Source: Hydrogenophaga sp. Root209
Lineage (GTDB): Bacteria > Pseudomonadota > Gammaproteobacteria > Burkholderiales > Burkholderiaceae_C
Reading direction: 5' to 3'
NCBI RefSeq assembly: GCF_001428625.1
Contig: NZ_LMIE01000003.1
Coordinates: forward strand, 115,889 to 179,888
Length of the DNA stretch: 64,000 bases
The position numbers and the translations under genes were made by a program. Positions 56,309 to 64,000 of this stretch are shown here, one piece after another; within the stretch, counting starts at the first letter, position 1, and every line of letters starts with the position of its first letter. Below the pieces are notes generated by a model, which ran no database searches, was not told the DNA's origin, and saw only the letters and a program-made list of their open reading frames with translations.

Positions 56309-56346
56309 GAGCACTCCTGAGCGTGGTTGAATTTTTGATACAAAAC

Positions 56347-56362
56347 GTAGCGAAACCGCTAC
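56347..56362. promoter_or_regulatory. short palindrome between divergent cytochrome genes
   Basis: GTAGCG (56347-56352) and CGCTAC (56357-56362) are perfect inverted repeats with a 4-base spacer in the gap between the cytochrome c' and b561 starts. It may be an operator or simply a chance palindrome. Confidence 0.35.
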
Positions 56363-56454
56363 CAGCGGGTGAGTGTCCGGGCCGGCGTTAAGTTCCGTCG
56401 GAACTGTCTCGACGTCCGCGGCTCCACTCCTCTTTGAACTCCCTCCACTCAACC

Positions 56455-57129
56455 ATGCAAACCATTCGCGTCTGGGACCTGCCCACCCGCTTGTTCCACT
56501 GGCTGCTCGCCGCCGCCGTCGTGGGCCTTGTGATCACCGCGAACATCGGCGGCAACTGGATTAACTGGCACATGCGCCTGGGCTACGCGGTGCTGGCACT
56601 TCTGCTGTTCCGCGTGGTCTGGGGTTTCGTGGGCGGACACTGGTCGCGCTTCGGCAGTTTCCTGTTTGCACCATCGACGGTCATTGCCTACCTGCGCGGG
56701 CAGGCACAACCCGAGCACCGGGTGGGTCACACGCCCTTGGGCGCACTGTCGGTGTTTGTGCTGCTGGCCGTCCTCCTGGCGCAGGTGAGCACGGGACTGA
56801 TGAGCGACGACGAGATCGCCTTCTTCGGCCCGCTCGTGCGCTTCGTCTCCGGCGACACCGTGGCCTTGGCGACGAGCTACCACAAGAACGTGGGCAAGTT
56901 CATCGTGATCGGTTTGGTGATCCTGCACGTCGCCGCCGTCTTCTTTTACAAATGGGTGAAGAAGGACAACCTGATCCGTCCGATGGTGGTCGGCGACAAA
57001 CAAGTGACCCGCGCCGTGAGCGTTCCCGAGACCCATGATTCGGCCTCTTCGCGTGCGCTCGCGCTGTTGGTGCTGGCACTGTGTGGTGGCGCAGTGACCT
57101 GGCTGGTCAGTCTGGGAAACGCGTTCTGA
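56455..57129 (+). CDS. cytochrome b561 family protein
   Basis: A 224-residue di-heme membrane protein with four to five helices. TRLFHWLLAAAVVGLVITAN and INWHMRLGYAVLALLLFRVV carry the first heme histidines, ATSYHKNVGKFIVIGLVILH and VAAVFFYKWVKKDNLI the second set, in the Ni/Fe-hydrogenase b561 pattern (RVWDLPTRLFHW). It passes electrons between quinol and a periplasmic cytochrome such as the c' encoded on the other side. ATG at 56455 is used; 7 codons further upstream are open. Confidence 0.9.
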   Translation: MQTIRVWDLPTRLFHWLLAAAVVGLVITANIGGNWINWHMRLGYAVLALLLFRVVWGFVGGHWSRFGSFLFAPSTVIAYLRGQAQPEHRVGHTPLGALSVFVLLAVLLAQVSTGLMSDDEIAFFGPLVRFVSGDTVALATSYHKNVGKFIVIGLVILHVAAVFFYKWVKKDNLIRPMVVGDKQVTRAVSVPETHDSASSRALALLVLALCGGAVTWLVSLGNAF

Positions 57130-57193
57130 CGCGCAGCGCCTGTCGTATAGTGGGCGCCCTGCCGCTCATTCAGCCCAGCCCGCTCTTCCCCGC

Positions 57194-57691
57194 ATGAAAT
57201 CTTCCGAGACTGCCAGCGTCACGCTCAGACTGGCCCGGTTTCCCGACGACCTGACCACGGTCAGGTCGCTGTTCCTGGACTACCAGGCCGACATGGGCAT
57301 CGATCTGTGCTTTCAGGGTTTTGAAGCCGAACTGGCGGGTCTGCCTGGCGAATACGCGGAGCCTGCAGGCTCCATCTTTCTGGCCAGCGTGGGCGGTGAA
57401 CCCGCAGGCTGCTGCGCCTTTCGCGCCCTCACCAACACCGACCACCTTGACGCGTGCGAGATGAAGCGCCTGTTCGTGCGCCGTGCGTTCCGGGGCTTCG
57501 GACTCGGCCGCCTGTTGGTCGATCGGGTCATGAGCGACGCACGGCTCGCTGGGTACACCACCATGCTGCTGGACACGCTCAGCGACATGGAAACCGCGCG
57601 CGCCCTCTACCAGGAATCGGGCTTTGTCGAGGTGGCGCCCTACTATCACAACCCCATTCCAGGCGCCCACTACCTCAAGGTCGATCTCTGA
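57194..57691 (+). CDS. GNAT-family N-acetyltransferase
   Basis: A 165-residue GNAT acetyltransferase. The acetyl-CoA loop is visible as EMKRLFVRRAFRGFGLGRLL (R-x-x-G-x-G-x-x), and the strands GCCAFRALTNTDHLDACEMK and LLDTLSDMETARALYQESGF with VEVAPYYHNPIPGAHYL complete the fold. The acceptor is unknown. A TATAGT -10 candidate lies about 50 bp upstream, and a very strong terminator follows it. Confidence 0.88.
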   Translation: MKSSETASVTLRLARFPDDLTTVRSLFLDYQADMGIDLCFQGFEAELAGLPGEYAEPAGSIFLASVGGEPAGCCAFRALTNTDHLDACEMKRLFVRRAFRGFGLGRLLVDRVMSDARLAGYTTMLLDTLSDMETARALYQESGFVEVAPYYHNPIPGAHYLKVDL

Positions 57692-57716
57692 ATCGGCACC
57701 GCGTGCGGGCGCCATG

Positions 57717-57752
57717 AAAAAAGCCGCCGGTGTTCCCACCGGCGGCTTTTTT
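57717..57752. terminator. strong bidirectional intrinsic terminator
   Basis: AAAAAAGCCGCCGGTG (57717-57732), loop TTCC, CACCGGCGGCTTTTTT (57737-57752): a perfect 16-bp stem with T-runs on both strands, between the convergent GNAT and peroxiredoxin genes. Confidence 0.95.
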
Positions 57753-57766
57753 GCTTCAGCCCACGA

Positions 57767-58279
57767 TCAGACGCCGGCTTTGACCTGGGCCAGCAGTGTG
57801 GCGGCATCGCTCACCTCGAACTTGCCTGGACCTTCAACGTTCAGTGCCTTGACCACACCGTCCTTGATCAGCATCGAGTAACGGTTGCTGCGCAAACCCA
57901 TACCGCGTCCTGTCAGGTCCAGCGTCAGGCCCGTGGCCTTGGCGAAGTCGGCACTGCCATCGGCCAGCATGCGCACCTTGTCGCCGGTCTTCTGATCGCG
58001 CGCCCAAGCGCCCATCACGAAGGCGTCGTTCACGCTCAGGCACCATATCTCGTCCACGCCGGCCGCCTTGAAGTCGGCCGCGTGCTCGACAAAACCGGGG
58101 ACGTGCTTGGCCGAGCAAGTCGGCGTGAAGGCACCCGGCAAAGCGAACACCGCAATCGTCTTGCCCGAAGAGGCCTTGTGCGCGTCAACGGCGTTGGGGC
58201 CGATGCTGCAACCGTTGCCTTCAACTTCGCTGTACTCCATCAACGTCGCCGCCGGGATTTTGTCGCCAACCTGAATCAT
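57767..58279 (-). CDS. peroxiredoxin (Prx5/AhpC-TSA type)
   Basis: A 170-residue peroxiredoxin of the Prx5 group. The peroxidatic Cys is C55 in FALPGAFTPTCSAKHVPGFV, and NDAFVMGAWARDQKTGDKVR, GLRSNRYSMLIKDGVVKALN and VEGPGKFEVSDAATLLA are standard. It reduces peroxides with an external thiol donor such as glutaredoxin or thioredoxin. A further Cys (C80, IWCLSVND) might resolve the disulfide. Confidence 0.93.
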   Translation of the reverse strand: MIQVGDKIPAATLMEYSEVEGNGCSIGPNAVDAHKASSGKTIAVFALPGAFTPTCSAKHVPGFVEHAADFKAAGVDEIWCLSVNDAFVMGAWARDQKTGDKVRMLADGSADFAKATGLTLDLTGRGMGLRSNRYSMLIKDGVVKALNVEGPGKFEVSDAATLLAQVKAGV

Positions 58280-58343
58280 GCTGTGCTCCTCATGGTTTTG
58301 GGCCTGTGGGCCGTGGTGTGGGGGCCCGGAAAATCGAGCCCGG

Positions 58344-58379
58344 AAAAAGAAAAAGCGACCGGCATTGTCGGTCGCTTTT
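58344..58379 (-). terminator. intrinsic terminator of the S10-type ribosomal operon
   Basis: On the minus strand AAAAGCGACCG and CGGTCGCTTTT form an 11-bp stem with loop ACAATGC, followed by a T-rich stretch (TTTTTCTTTTT). It lies about 33 bp after the rpsQ stop. Confidence 0.9.
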
Positions 58380-58411
58380 CAGTTCGGCGCTGCAAGCAGC
58401 GTGAATCGCGC

Positions 58412-58681
58412 TTAAACCAGCTCGGCCTTTTGGACCAACCGGGTGGCGACCCAGTTTTTCGTCTTCGACAGCGGACGGCTCTCGGTGATCTCGATCGTGT
58501 CGCCGGTCTTGTACTCGCCCTTTTCGTCATGGGCGTGGTACTTGCTCGACTTGGCAACGATCTTGTCGTAGAGCTCGTGCTTCACACGGCGCTCCACCAG
58601 AACCGTCACGGTCTTGGTGCGCTTGTCACTGACGACCTTGCCAATCAAGGTGCGCTTGAGGGATGTTTTAGCTTCCGTCAT
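58412..58681 (-). CDS. rpsQ: 30S ribosomal protein S17
   Basis: An 89-residue S17. [40 protein letters not shown] and [14 protein letters not shown] are the usual S17 segments. The start at 58681 has AAGGAG 5 bases upstream; two codons before it are not part of the protein. Last gene of the run, followed by a terminator; no rplN follows in this window. Confidence 0.97.
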   Translation of the reverse strand: MTEAKTSLKRTLIGKVVSDKRTKTVTVLVERRVKHELYDKIVAKSSKYHAHDEKGEYKTGDTIEITESRPLSKTKNWVATRLVQKAELV

Positions 58682-58690
58682 GGTCACTCC

Positions 58691-58897
58691 TTATTTGGCC
58701 GAAGCCGCGGTGCGCTGCTTCTCGGCCAGGATGGTCTTGGCACGAGCGATGGCGCGGCGGGTGTCGCCCAGCACGGCGTTGTTGTTGAGTTGTTGCGTGG
58801 CTTTTTGCATGCGCAGACCGAAGTGGGCCTTTTGCAGCGATTTCACTTCGGCTTCGAGGCCGGCCACATCCTTTTGGCGCAGTTCAGCAGTTTTCAT
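58691..58897 (-). CDS. rpmC: 50S ribosomal protein L29
   Basis: A 68-residue L29: [40 protein letters not shown] and [15 protein letters not shown]. It sits at the polypeptide exit tunnel. 16 bp after rplP; overlaps nothing. Confidence 0.97.
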   Translation of the reverse strand: MKTAELRQKDVAGLEAEVKSLQKAHFGLRMQKATQQLNNNAVLGDTRRAIARAKTILAEKQRTAASAK

Positions 58898-58913
58898 CTT
58901 GTGTTCTCCTGAA

Positions 58914-59330
58914 TCACTGACCCAACAAGCGCGTCACGAACGTGGTGCGCAAGGGAAGTTTGGCAGCGGCCAGCTGGAAGGCCTCACGGGCCAGCTGTTC
59001 CGGCACGCCGACGATCTCGTACAGCACCTTGCCAGGCTGGATCTCGGCGACGTAGTACTCCACCGAACCCTTGCCGTTGCCCATGCGGACTTCAGCAGGT
59101 TTCTGGGAGATCGGCTTGTCCGGAAACACGCGAATCCAGATGCGGCCGCCACGTTTGACGTGACGGGAAATCGCGCGACGCGCGGCTTCGATCTGGCGGG
59201 CCGTCAGGCGGCCGCGGTCGGTGGACTTCAGACCGAAGTCACCGAACGCGACGGTGGCTCCGCTGGTGGCGACACCGGTATTGCGGCCTTTTTGTTCCTT
59301 GCGGAATTTTCGGCGAGCAGGTTGCAACAT
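58914..59330 (-). CDS. rplP: 50S ribosomal protein L16
   Basis: A 138-residue L16. [60 protein letters not shown] and [20 protein letters not shown] are conserved throughout. The start is 2 bp after the rpsC stop. Confidence 0.98.
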   Translation of the reverse strand: MLQPARRKFRKEQKGRNTGVATSGATVAFGDFGLKSTDRGRLTARQIEAARRAISRHVKRGGRIWIRVFPDKPISQKPAEVRMGNGKGSVEYYVAEIQPGKVLYEIVGVPEQLAREAFQLAAAKLPLRTTFVTRLLGQ

Positions 59331-59332
59331 GG

Positions 59333-60211
59333 TTATTCTCCTTTGCCGTCCGCAGCTGCAGATGCGGGCGCGGCGTCTTTGCGAACGCGCTTAACGGCGG
59401 GTTTGGTTTCGGTACCGGTCGTGGCTTCGGCAGGTTTGTCGCTGCCATCGGCCGGAGCAGCGTTCGCACCAGGGCGACGAACCGCAGCGCGGGCAGGAGG
59501 ACCTGCTGGACGCTCACGGCGCGGACCACGTGGGCGGCGCTCTTCTTCAACACGGGGCTCGGCGGCCACGGGCGCATCGTTGCGACCCAGGGTGTCGCCC
59601 TTGTAGACCCAGACCTTGACACCAATGATGCCGTAGGTGGTCTTCGCTTCGGACGTGCCGTAGTCGATGTCGGCGCGCAGGGTGTGAAGCGGCACGCGAC
59701 CTTCGCGGTACCACTCGCAACGGGCAATTTCAATGCCGTTGAGACGACCCGACGACATGATCTTGATGCCCTGTGCACCCAGGCGCATCGCGTTCTGCAT
59801 CGCGCGTTTCATGGCGCGGCGGAACATGATGCGTTTTTCGAGCTGTTGCGTGATGCTGTCGGCGATCAACTTGGCATCGATCTCGGGCTTGCGCACTTCT
59901 TCGATGTTGACCGCAACCGGCACGCCCAGCTTGGCGGTCAGTTCCTTCTTCAGCTTCTCGATGTCTTCACCCTTCTTGCCAATCACCACGCCCGGACGTG
60001 CCGAGTAAATGGTGATACGGGCGTTCTTGGCGGGCCGCTCGATCACGACGCGCGAGACGGCGGCGTTCTTCAGCTTGCCCTTGAGGTACTCACGCACCTT
60101 GATGTCTTCGGCCAGCATGCCGGCGAAGTCACGGTTGCTCGCGTACCAGCGGCTGGCCCAGTTGCGCGAAATGGCGAGGCGGAACCCGGTGGGGTTGATT
60201 TTTTGTCCCAT
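59333..60211 (-). CDS. rpsC: 30S ribosomal protein S3, with extended C-terminus
   Basis: A 292-residue S3. The core [20 protein letters not shown], the KH domain ([20 protein letters not shown]) and [20 protein letters not shown] end near residue 210 with [13 protein letters not shown]. The rest, about 82 residues, is a low-complexity Pro/Ala/Arg/Glu-rich tail (for example [19 protein letters not shown]). E. coli S3 has 233 residues, so the tail is some 60 longer; extended tails are usual in Burkholderiales but vary in length. Confidence 0.97.
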   Translation of the reverse strand: MGQKINPTGFRLAISRNWASRWYASNRDFAGMLAEDIKVREYLKGKLKNAAVSRVVIERPAKNARITIYSARPGVVIGKKGEDIEKLKKELTAKLGVPVAVNIEEVRKPEIDAKLIADSITQQLEKRIMFRRAMKRAMQNAMRLGAQGIKIMSSGRLNGIEIARCEWYREGRVPLHTLRADIDYGTSEAKTTYGIIGVKVWVYKGDTLGRNDAPVAAEPRVEEERRPRGPRRERPAGPPARAAVRRPGANAAPADGSDKPAEATTGTETKPAVKRVRKDAAPASAAADGKGE

Positions 60212-60226
60212 ATTCCTGTGACCTCT

Positions 60227-60556
60227 TCAGTTGCCAACCGTCACGTAGATGTGACACGTGGGTTTGCTGATGCGGTTGCCGCGGCCTTTGGCGCGGGCCG
60301 AGAAGCGCTTGAGCGTGGTGCCTTGCTCGACGTAGATGGTCGTGACCTTCAGTTCGTCGATATCGGCGCCGTCGTTGTGTTCAGCATTGGCGATGGCGGA
60401 CTCAAGAGCTTTCTTGACGATGCCAGCGGCCTTCTTCTGCGTGAACGCCAGGATGTTGAGAGCCTGGTCGACCTTTTTGCCACGAATCAGGTCGGCAACC
60501 AGTCGGCCTTTGTCGACCGAGAGGCGAACGCCTCGAACGATTGAACGGGTTTCCAT
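60227..60556 (-). CDS. rplV: 50S ribosomal protein L22
   Basis: A 109-residue L22, lining the exit tunnel. [40 protein letters not shown] and [20 protein letters not shown] are the family blocks, with the macrolide-linked loop near the end. 15 bp before rpsC. Confidence 0.98.
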   Translation of the reverse strand: METRSIVRGVRLSVDKGRLVADLIRGKKVDQALNILAFTQKKAAGIVKKALESAIANAEHNDGADIDELKVTTIYVEQGTTLKRFSARAKGRGNRISKPTCHIYVTVGN

Positions 60557-60565
60557 GGTTGTTCC

Positions 60566-60841
60566 TTACTTCTTCGCTTTTTTGTCGGCCGGATGGCCCT
60601 TGAACGTTCGCGTCAGCGAAAACTCGCCGAGCTTGTGTCCAACCATCTGATCGGTGATGTACACGGGCACGTGCTGCTTGCCGTTGTGCACGGCAATGGT
60701 CAGACCGATGAAATCGGGCAGGATCATCGAGCGACGCGACCAGGTCTTGACGGGCTTTTTGTCCTTGGTGGACACGGCCTTCTCCACTTTGGCCATCAGG
60801 TGATGGTCAACGAAAGGGCCTTTTTTCAGTGAGCGAGTCAT
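60566..60841 (-). CDS. rpsS: 30S ribosomal protein S19
   Basis: A 91-residue S19: [40 protein letters not shown] and [20 protein letters not shown] with [12 protein letters not shown]. Standard in length and order, 12 bp after rplB. Confidence 0.98.
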   Translation of the reverse strand: MTRSLKKGPFVDHHLMAKVEKAVSTKDKKPVKTWSRRSMILPDFIGLTIAVHNGKQHVPVYITDQMVGHKLGEFSLTRTFKGHPADKKAKK

Positions 60842-60853
60842 GTTGTCAACCCT

Positions 60854-61678
60854 TTACTTCTTGCGACGCGAGACGATCATCGACTGCGTGCGGCGGTTGT
60901 TGCGGGTGCGGTAACCCTTGGTCAGGTTGCCCCACGGATCCACCGGAGCGCGGCCTTCGCCGGTCTTGCCTTCACCACCACCGTGCGGGTGGTCGATTGG
61001 GTTCATCGCGGTACCGCGAACGGTTGGGCGGATGCCCATGTGACGCTTGACACCGGCCTTGCCCAACTGGCGCAGGCTGTGTTCCTGGTTGGACACTTCG
61101 CCGATGGTGGCTCGGCAATCCACGTGGACCTTGCGGACCTCGCCGGAGCGCATGCGGACCTGGGCGTAGATGCCTTCGCGGGCCAACAGCACGGCCGAGG
61201 CGCCAGCGGAGCGCGCAATTTGCGCGCCCTTGCCGACCTGCAGCTCGATGCAGTGAATGGTCGAACCGACCGGGATGTTGCGGATCGGCAGGGTGTTGCC
61301 CACGCGGATCGGCGACTCCGAGCCGGACAGCAGCGTTGCACCCACTTCAACACCGCGCGGGGCGATGATGTAGCGGCGCTCGCCATCGGCGTAGCAGACC
61401 AGCGCGATGTGCGCCGTGCGGTTCGGGTCGTACTCGATGCGCTCGACCTTGGCCGGAATGCCATCCTTGTTGCGACGGAAGTCGACAACGCGGTAGTGGT
61501 GCTTGTGACCACCGCCCTTGTGGCGGGTGGTGATGTGGCCGTTGTTGTTGCGGCCAGCCTTCTGGAACTGGGGTTCCAGCAGCGGCGCGTAGCCCTCACC
61601 CTTGTGCAGGTGGTCACGCGTCACCTTCACCATGCCACGACGGCCTGGTGAGGTGGGTTTCATCTTGATGACTGCCAT
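60854..61678 (-). CDS. rplB: 50S ribosomal protein L2
   Basis: A 274-residue L2 near the peptidyl transferase centre. It shows [60 protein letters not shown] and the conserved [20 protein letters not shown], where the invariant His lies. It starts 2 bp after rplW. Confidence 0.98.
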   Translation of the reverse strand: MAVIKMKPTSPGRRGMVKVTRDHLHKGEGYAPLLEPQFQKAGRNNNGHITTRHKGGGHKHHYRVVDFRRNKDGIPAKVERIEYDPNRTAHIALVCYADGERRYIIAPRGVEVGATLLSGSESPIRVGNTLPIRNIPVGSTIHCIELQVGKGAQIARSAGASAVLLAREGIYAQVRMRSGEVRKVHVDCRATIGEVSNQEHSLRQLGKAGVKRHMGIRPTVRGTAMNPIDHPHGGGEGKTGEGRAPVDPWGNLTKGYRTRNNRRTQSMIVSRRKK

Positions 61679-61680
61679 GA

Positions 61681-61995
61681 TTAAACGCCCTCCCCGCCGA
61701 AGTTCAGCTCTTGACCCGGCATGAGGGTCACATACGCCTTGCGAACGTGGTCGCGGCGACCCACCGTTTTGCCAAAGCGTTTGGCCTTGCCCTTTTGGTT
61801 GAGCACGGACACGCCCTTGACCTGGACCTTGAACATCAGTTCAACAGCGGCCTTGATCTCGGGCTTGGAAGCATCGCGCAACACCTTGAACATCACGGCG
61901 TTGGTCTGCTCGGCGACCTGGGTGGCCTTCTCGGACACGATAGGTGCCACGAGGACCTGCATCAGGCGGCCTTCGTCGTATTTTGTGACGCTCAT
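61681..61995 (-). CDS. rplW: 50S ribosomal protein L23
   Basis: A 104-residue L23: [40 protein letters not shown] and [20 protein letters not shown] with [11 protein letters not shown]. It overlaps rplD by 4 bp (ATGA). L23 docks trigger factor and SRP at the exit. Confidence 0.98.
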   Translation of the reverse strand: MSVTKYDEGRLMQVLVAPIVSEKATQVAEQTNAVMFKVLRDASKPEIKAAVELMFKVQVKGVSVLNQKGKAKRFGKTVGRRDHVRKAYVTLMPGQELNFGGEGV

Positions 61996-62612
61996 GCGAA
62001 CATCTCCTTGAGCTGGTCGATCGCCGCCTTGGTGACGATGACCTTCTTGTAATGCACCAGCGACAGCGGATCGGCGTAACGCGGCTCGACCACCAGCACA
62101 TTGGGCAGGTTGCGCGAGGCGAGGTACAGGTTCTCGTCGACTTCTTCGGCGATCACCAGAACCGATTGCAGGTTCATGGCCTTGAACTTGTCGGCCAGCT
62201 GCTTGGTCTTCGGCGAATCCACTTTCATGGAGTCAACCACGGCCAGACGGCCTTCACGCACCAGCTGCGAGAAGATGGACGCCATGCCGGCGCGGTACAT
62301 CTTCTTGTTGATCTTCTGGGTGAAGTTCTCGTCCGGGCTGTTCGGGAAAATCCGACCACCGCCACGCCACAGGGGCGAAGACGTCATACCGGCGCGGGCG
62401 CGGCCCGTGCCTTTTTGCTTGAACGGCTTCTTGGTCGAGTGCTTGACCATCTGGCGGTCTTTTTGTGCACGCGTGCCTTGACGGGCGTTCGCCTGGTATG
62501 CCACCACGAGTTGGTGGATCAGCGCTTCGTTGTAATCGCGACCAAACACGGTCTCAGGCACGTCCACGTTGGACGACGACTGACCCTGGTCGTTCAGGAG
62601 TTCAACTTGCAT
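61992..62612 (-). CDS. rplD: 50S ribosomal protein L4
   Basis: A 206-residue L4. [40 protein letters not shown] and [20 protein letters not shown] are the tunnel-loop region; the C-terminus has [20 protein letters not shown]. Its ATG overlaps the rplC stop by one base (TGATG). In E. coli L4 represses the S10 operon; no leader of that type is obvious here. Confidence 0.98.
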   Translation of the reverse strand: MQVELLNDQGQSSSNVDVPETVFGRDYNEALIHQLVVAYQANARQGTRAQKDRQMVKHSTKKPFKQKGTGRARAGMTSSPLWRGGGRIFPNSPDENFTQKINKKMYRAGMASIFSQLVREGRLAVVDSMKVDSPKTKQLADKFKAMNLQSVLVIAEEVDENLYLASRNLPNVLVVEPRYADPLSLVHYKKVIVTKAAIDQLKEMFA

Positions 62613-63283
62613 CAGTTTGCTCCCTTGGATTTGGCCTTGATGGCAGGACGCACGGTCAGGAAACCGCCGTTCGAGCCGGGCACAGCGCCGCGGATCATGA
62701 GCAGCTGACGGGCTTCGTCCACGCGCACGATGTCGAGGTTCTGAATGGTTTTGGTGTCATCGCCCATGTGACCGGTCATTTTCTTGCCCGGAAACACGCG
62801 GCCCGGATCCTGGGCCATGGAGATGGAACCTGGCACGTTGTGCGAACGGCTGTTGCCGTGCGACGCGCGCTGTGATTTGAAGTTGTGGCGCTTGATGGTG
62901 CCGGCGAAGCCTTTACCGATCGAAGTACCTTGCACATCAACCTTCTGACCCACCGCGAAGATCGCGTTGGGGGCTACCACGGCACCGGGCTGGTACTGGG
63001 CGGCGACGTCAGAAGCGACGCGGAATTCCTGGATGATCTCGCCCGCTTCGACACCGGCCTTGGCCAGGTGGCCCGCTTCGGGCTTGGTCACGCGGGAAGC
63101 ACGGCGGGCACCAAAGGTGACCTGCAGCGCATCGTAGCCATCATGGGCCAGGGTTTTGACCTGTGTCACACGGTTGTTCGACACATCGACCACCGTGACA
63201 GGAACTGCGTCCCCGTCATCGGTGAACAGACGCATCATGCCCACCTTGCGACCCAACAACCCGAGGGAGTTGCTAAGACTCAT
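62612..63283 (-). CDS. rplC: 50S ribosomal protein L3
   Basis: A 223-residue L3. [60 protein letters not shown] and [20 protein letters not shown] are typical. The start at 63283 has GGAG 6 bases upstream; open frame to 63355 is not coding. There are 225 bp between rpsJ and this gene, much more than in most S10 operons, so it may have its own promoter. Confidence 0.98.
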   Translation of the reverse strand: MSLSNSLGLLGRKVGMMRLFTDDGDAVPVTVVDVSNNRVTQVKTLAHDGYDALQVTFGARRASRVTKPEAGHLAKAGVEAGEIIQEFRVASDVAAQYQPGAVVAPNAIFAVGQKVDVQGTSIGKGFAGTIKRHNFKSQRASHGNSRSHNVPGSISMAQDPGRVFPGKKMTGHMGDDTKTIQNLDIVRVDEARQLLMIRGAVPGSNGGFLTVRPAIKAKSKGAN

Positions 63284-63427
63284 TGTTTTCTCCGTTCCCG
63301 ACTTCAATTGGCCGGGGCTGATGGTGCATCGACTCTCCCCGGAGGGCGTCGACACGTTTTAAAAATACGACCTGCATCATTGACAGACCGCATCGGCAAA
63401 GCCGAACTCCCCAGACCTAAATCCGGG

Positions 63428-63456
63428 AAAGCCCGCCAGTATAACCAGCGGGCTTT
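63428..63456. terminator. hairpin in the rpsJ-rplC gap
   Basis: AAAGCCCGC (63428-63436) and GCGGGCTTT (63448-63456) form a perfect 9-bp stem with an 11-base loop, 52 bp after the rpsJ stop. On the minus strand only three T follow, so as an rpsJ terminator it is weak; it may attenuate or process the transcript. Confidence 0.55.
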
Positions 63457-63508
63457 GTTTGCGCAAGCCGACCGACGCGCAAAGCGTCGATCGGCTTGGG
63501 AATCGCAA

Positions 63509-63823
63509 TTACTGCAGCTTAATTTCGACGTCCACGCCAGCCGGCAGGTCGAGTTTCATCAGGGCGTCAACCGTCTTGTCGGTAGGGTCCACGATGTCCA
63601 TCAGACGCTGGTGCGTGCGGATCTCGAGCTGATCGCGGCTGGTCTTGTTGACGTGCGGCGAGCGCAGGATGTCGAAGCGCTTCATGCGGGTCGGCAGGGG
63701 CACGGGACCCTTGACAATCGCGCCCGTGCGCTTGGCGGTGTCGACGATCTCGGCAGCCGAACTGTCGATCAGTTTGTAGTCGAATGCTTTCAGGCGAATC
63801 CGGATTTTCTGCTTGGTAGACAT
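63509..63823 (-). CDS. rpsJ: 30S ribosomal protein S10
   Basis: A 104-residue S10 (also NusE in transcription antitermination). [40 protein letters not shown] and [20 protein letters not shown] are diagnostic. AAGGAG lies 6 bases before the ATG. It follows tuf by 9 bp, so it belongs to the tuf-side transcript. Confidence 0.98.
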   Translation of the reverse strand: MSTKQKIRIRLKAFDYKLIDSSAAEIVDTAKRTGAIVKGPVPLPTRMKRFDILRSPHVNKTSRDQLEIRTHQRLMDIVDPTDKTVDALMKLDLPAGVDVEIKLQ

Positions 63824-63832
63824 GTCGGCTCC

Positions 63833-64000
63833 TTAAGCAATGATCTTGGCAACGACGCCGGCGCCAACGGTACGACCGCCTTCGCGGATGGCGAAACGCA
63901 GACCTTCTTCCATGGCGATGGGGTTGATCAGCTTCACGGTGATCGACACGTTGTCACCCGGCATGACCATTTCCTTGCCTTCGGGCAGCTCGATCGAGCC
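63833..64000 (-). CDS. tuf: elongation factor Tu, C-terminal end (cut by window edge)
   Basis: The last 55 residues of EF-Tu are present: [40 protein letters not shown] and [14 protein letters not shown], then TAA. The rest lies past the right edge. This is domain 3, which contacts tRNA. The neighbour rpsJ follows at 9 bp as in the fusA-tuf-rpsJ order of Burkholderiales. Confidence 0.97.
   Translation of the reverse strand, partial: GSIELPEGKEMVMPGDNVSITVKLINPIAMEEGLRFAIREGGRTVGAGVVAKIIA

Overview
The window looks like chromosomal DNA of a high-GC betaproteobacterium of the order Burkholderiales, most likely a Comamonadaceae member (Hydrogenophaga/Acidovorax/Variovorax-like). The basis is the family mix and gene order: many class III CoA-transferases and Bug (TctC) solute-binding proteins, an atpIBEFHAGDC operon, dat/DUF493/lipB/lipA, an EIIA-HPr-EI mini-PTS, and a tuf-rpsJ | rplC-D-W-B-rpsS-rplV-rpsC-rplP-rpmC-rpsQ ribosomal run. 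No database search was possible; names rest on motifs and remembered family sequences.

Layout. 1-1.2 kb: 3' end of gdhA, then a decayed IS1182-type transposase fragment and non-coding DNA. 1.2-28.6 kb: an accessory catabolic region. A minus-strand operon (two class III CoA-transferases, a double-domain acyl-CoA dehydrogenase, an alpha/beta-hydrolase-fold protein without the usual serine, a MaoC hydratase, a Bug protein, a 2-hydroxyacid dehydrogenase, an MFS exporter) is divergent from a plus-strand operon (two-subunit class I fumarase-like hydratase, flavin reductase-like protein, Bug protein, CoA-transferase, GST, enoyl-CoA hydratase). The latter converges on a third operon on the minus strand: remnants of a signal-peptide ORF and a mandelate racemase/MLE-family gene, then Bug protein, 3-oxoadipyl-CoA-type thiolase, enoyl-CoA hydratase, acyl-CoA dehydrogenase, a wrecked 3-hydroxyacyl-CoA dehydrogenase, LysR, a carboxymuconolactone-decarboxylase-family protein and an amidohydrolase. 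A MarR regulator sits divergent from tctB-tctA. Together they suggest uptake of an organic acid through TctAB plus Bug proteins, CoA activation by CoA transfer, and beta-oxidation-like breakdown. The substrate cannot be read from the sequence. The region ends at a tRNA-Arg(CCG) gene.

28.9-64 kb is mostly core genome: a di-heme cytochrome c; a YheT-type hydrolase; lemA with two TPM-domain genes; a cyclic-nucleotide-binding-domain protein; the complete F1Fo ATP synthase operon with a recognisable promoter and terminator; dat, DUF493, lipB, lipA; a LpxH-like phosphoesterase; a GT28-like glycosyltransferase; a DMT transporter; the EI/HPr/EIIA set behind an MFS gene and a lipoprotein gene; a fourth CoA-transferase; thioredoxin-fold proteins; a cytochrome c' / cytochrome b561 pair; a GNAT acetyltransferase; a peroxiredoxin; and ribosomal protein genes running to a partial tuf at the right edge. 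Several strong intrinsic terminators separate these units, most of them shared by convergent genes.

The points most worth a second look are the gene decay inside the catabolic cluster (two broken enzymes), the serine-less hydrolase-fold protein, the fused acyl-CoA dehydrogenase, two clear operator-like palindrome sets in divergent promoters, an 11-bp tandem repeat beside the tRNA, and the large rpsJ-rplC gap. No CRISPR array, rRNA operon, prophage or obvious defence system is visible.
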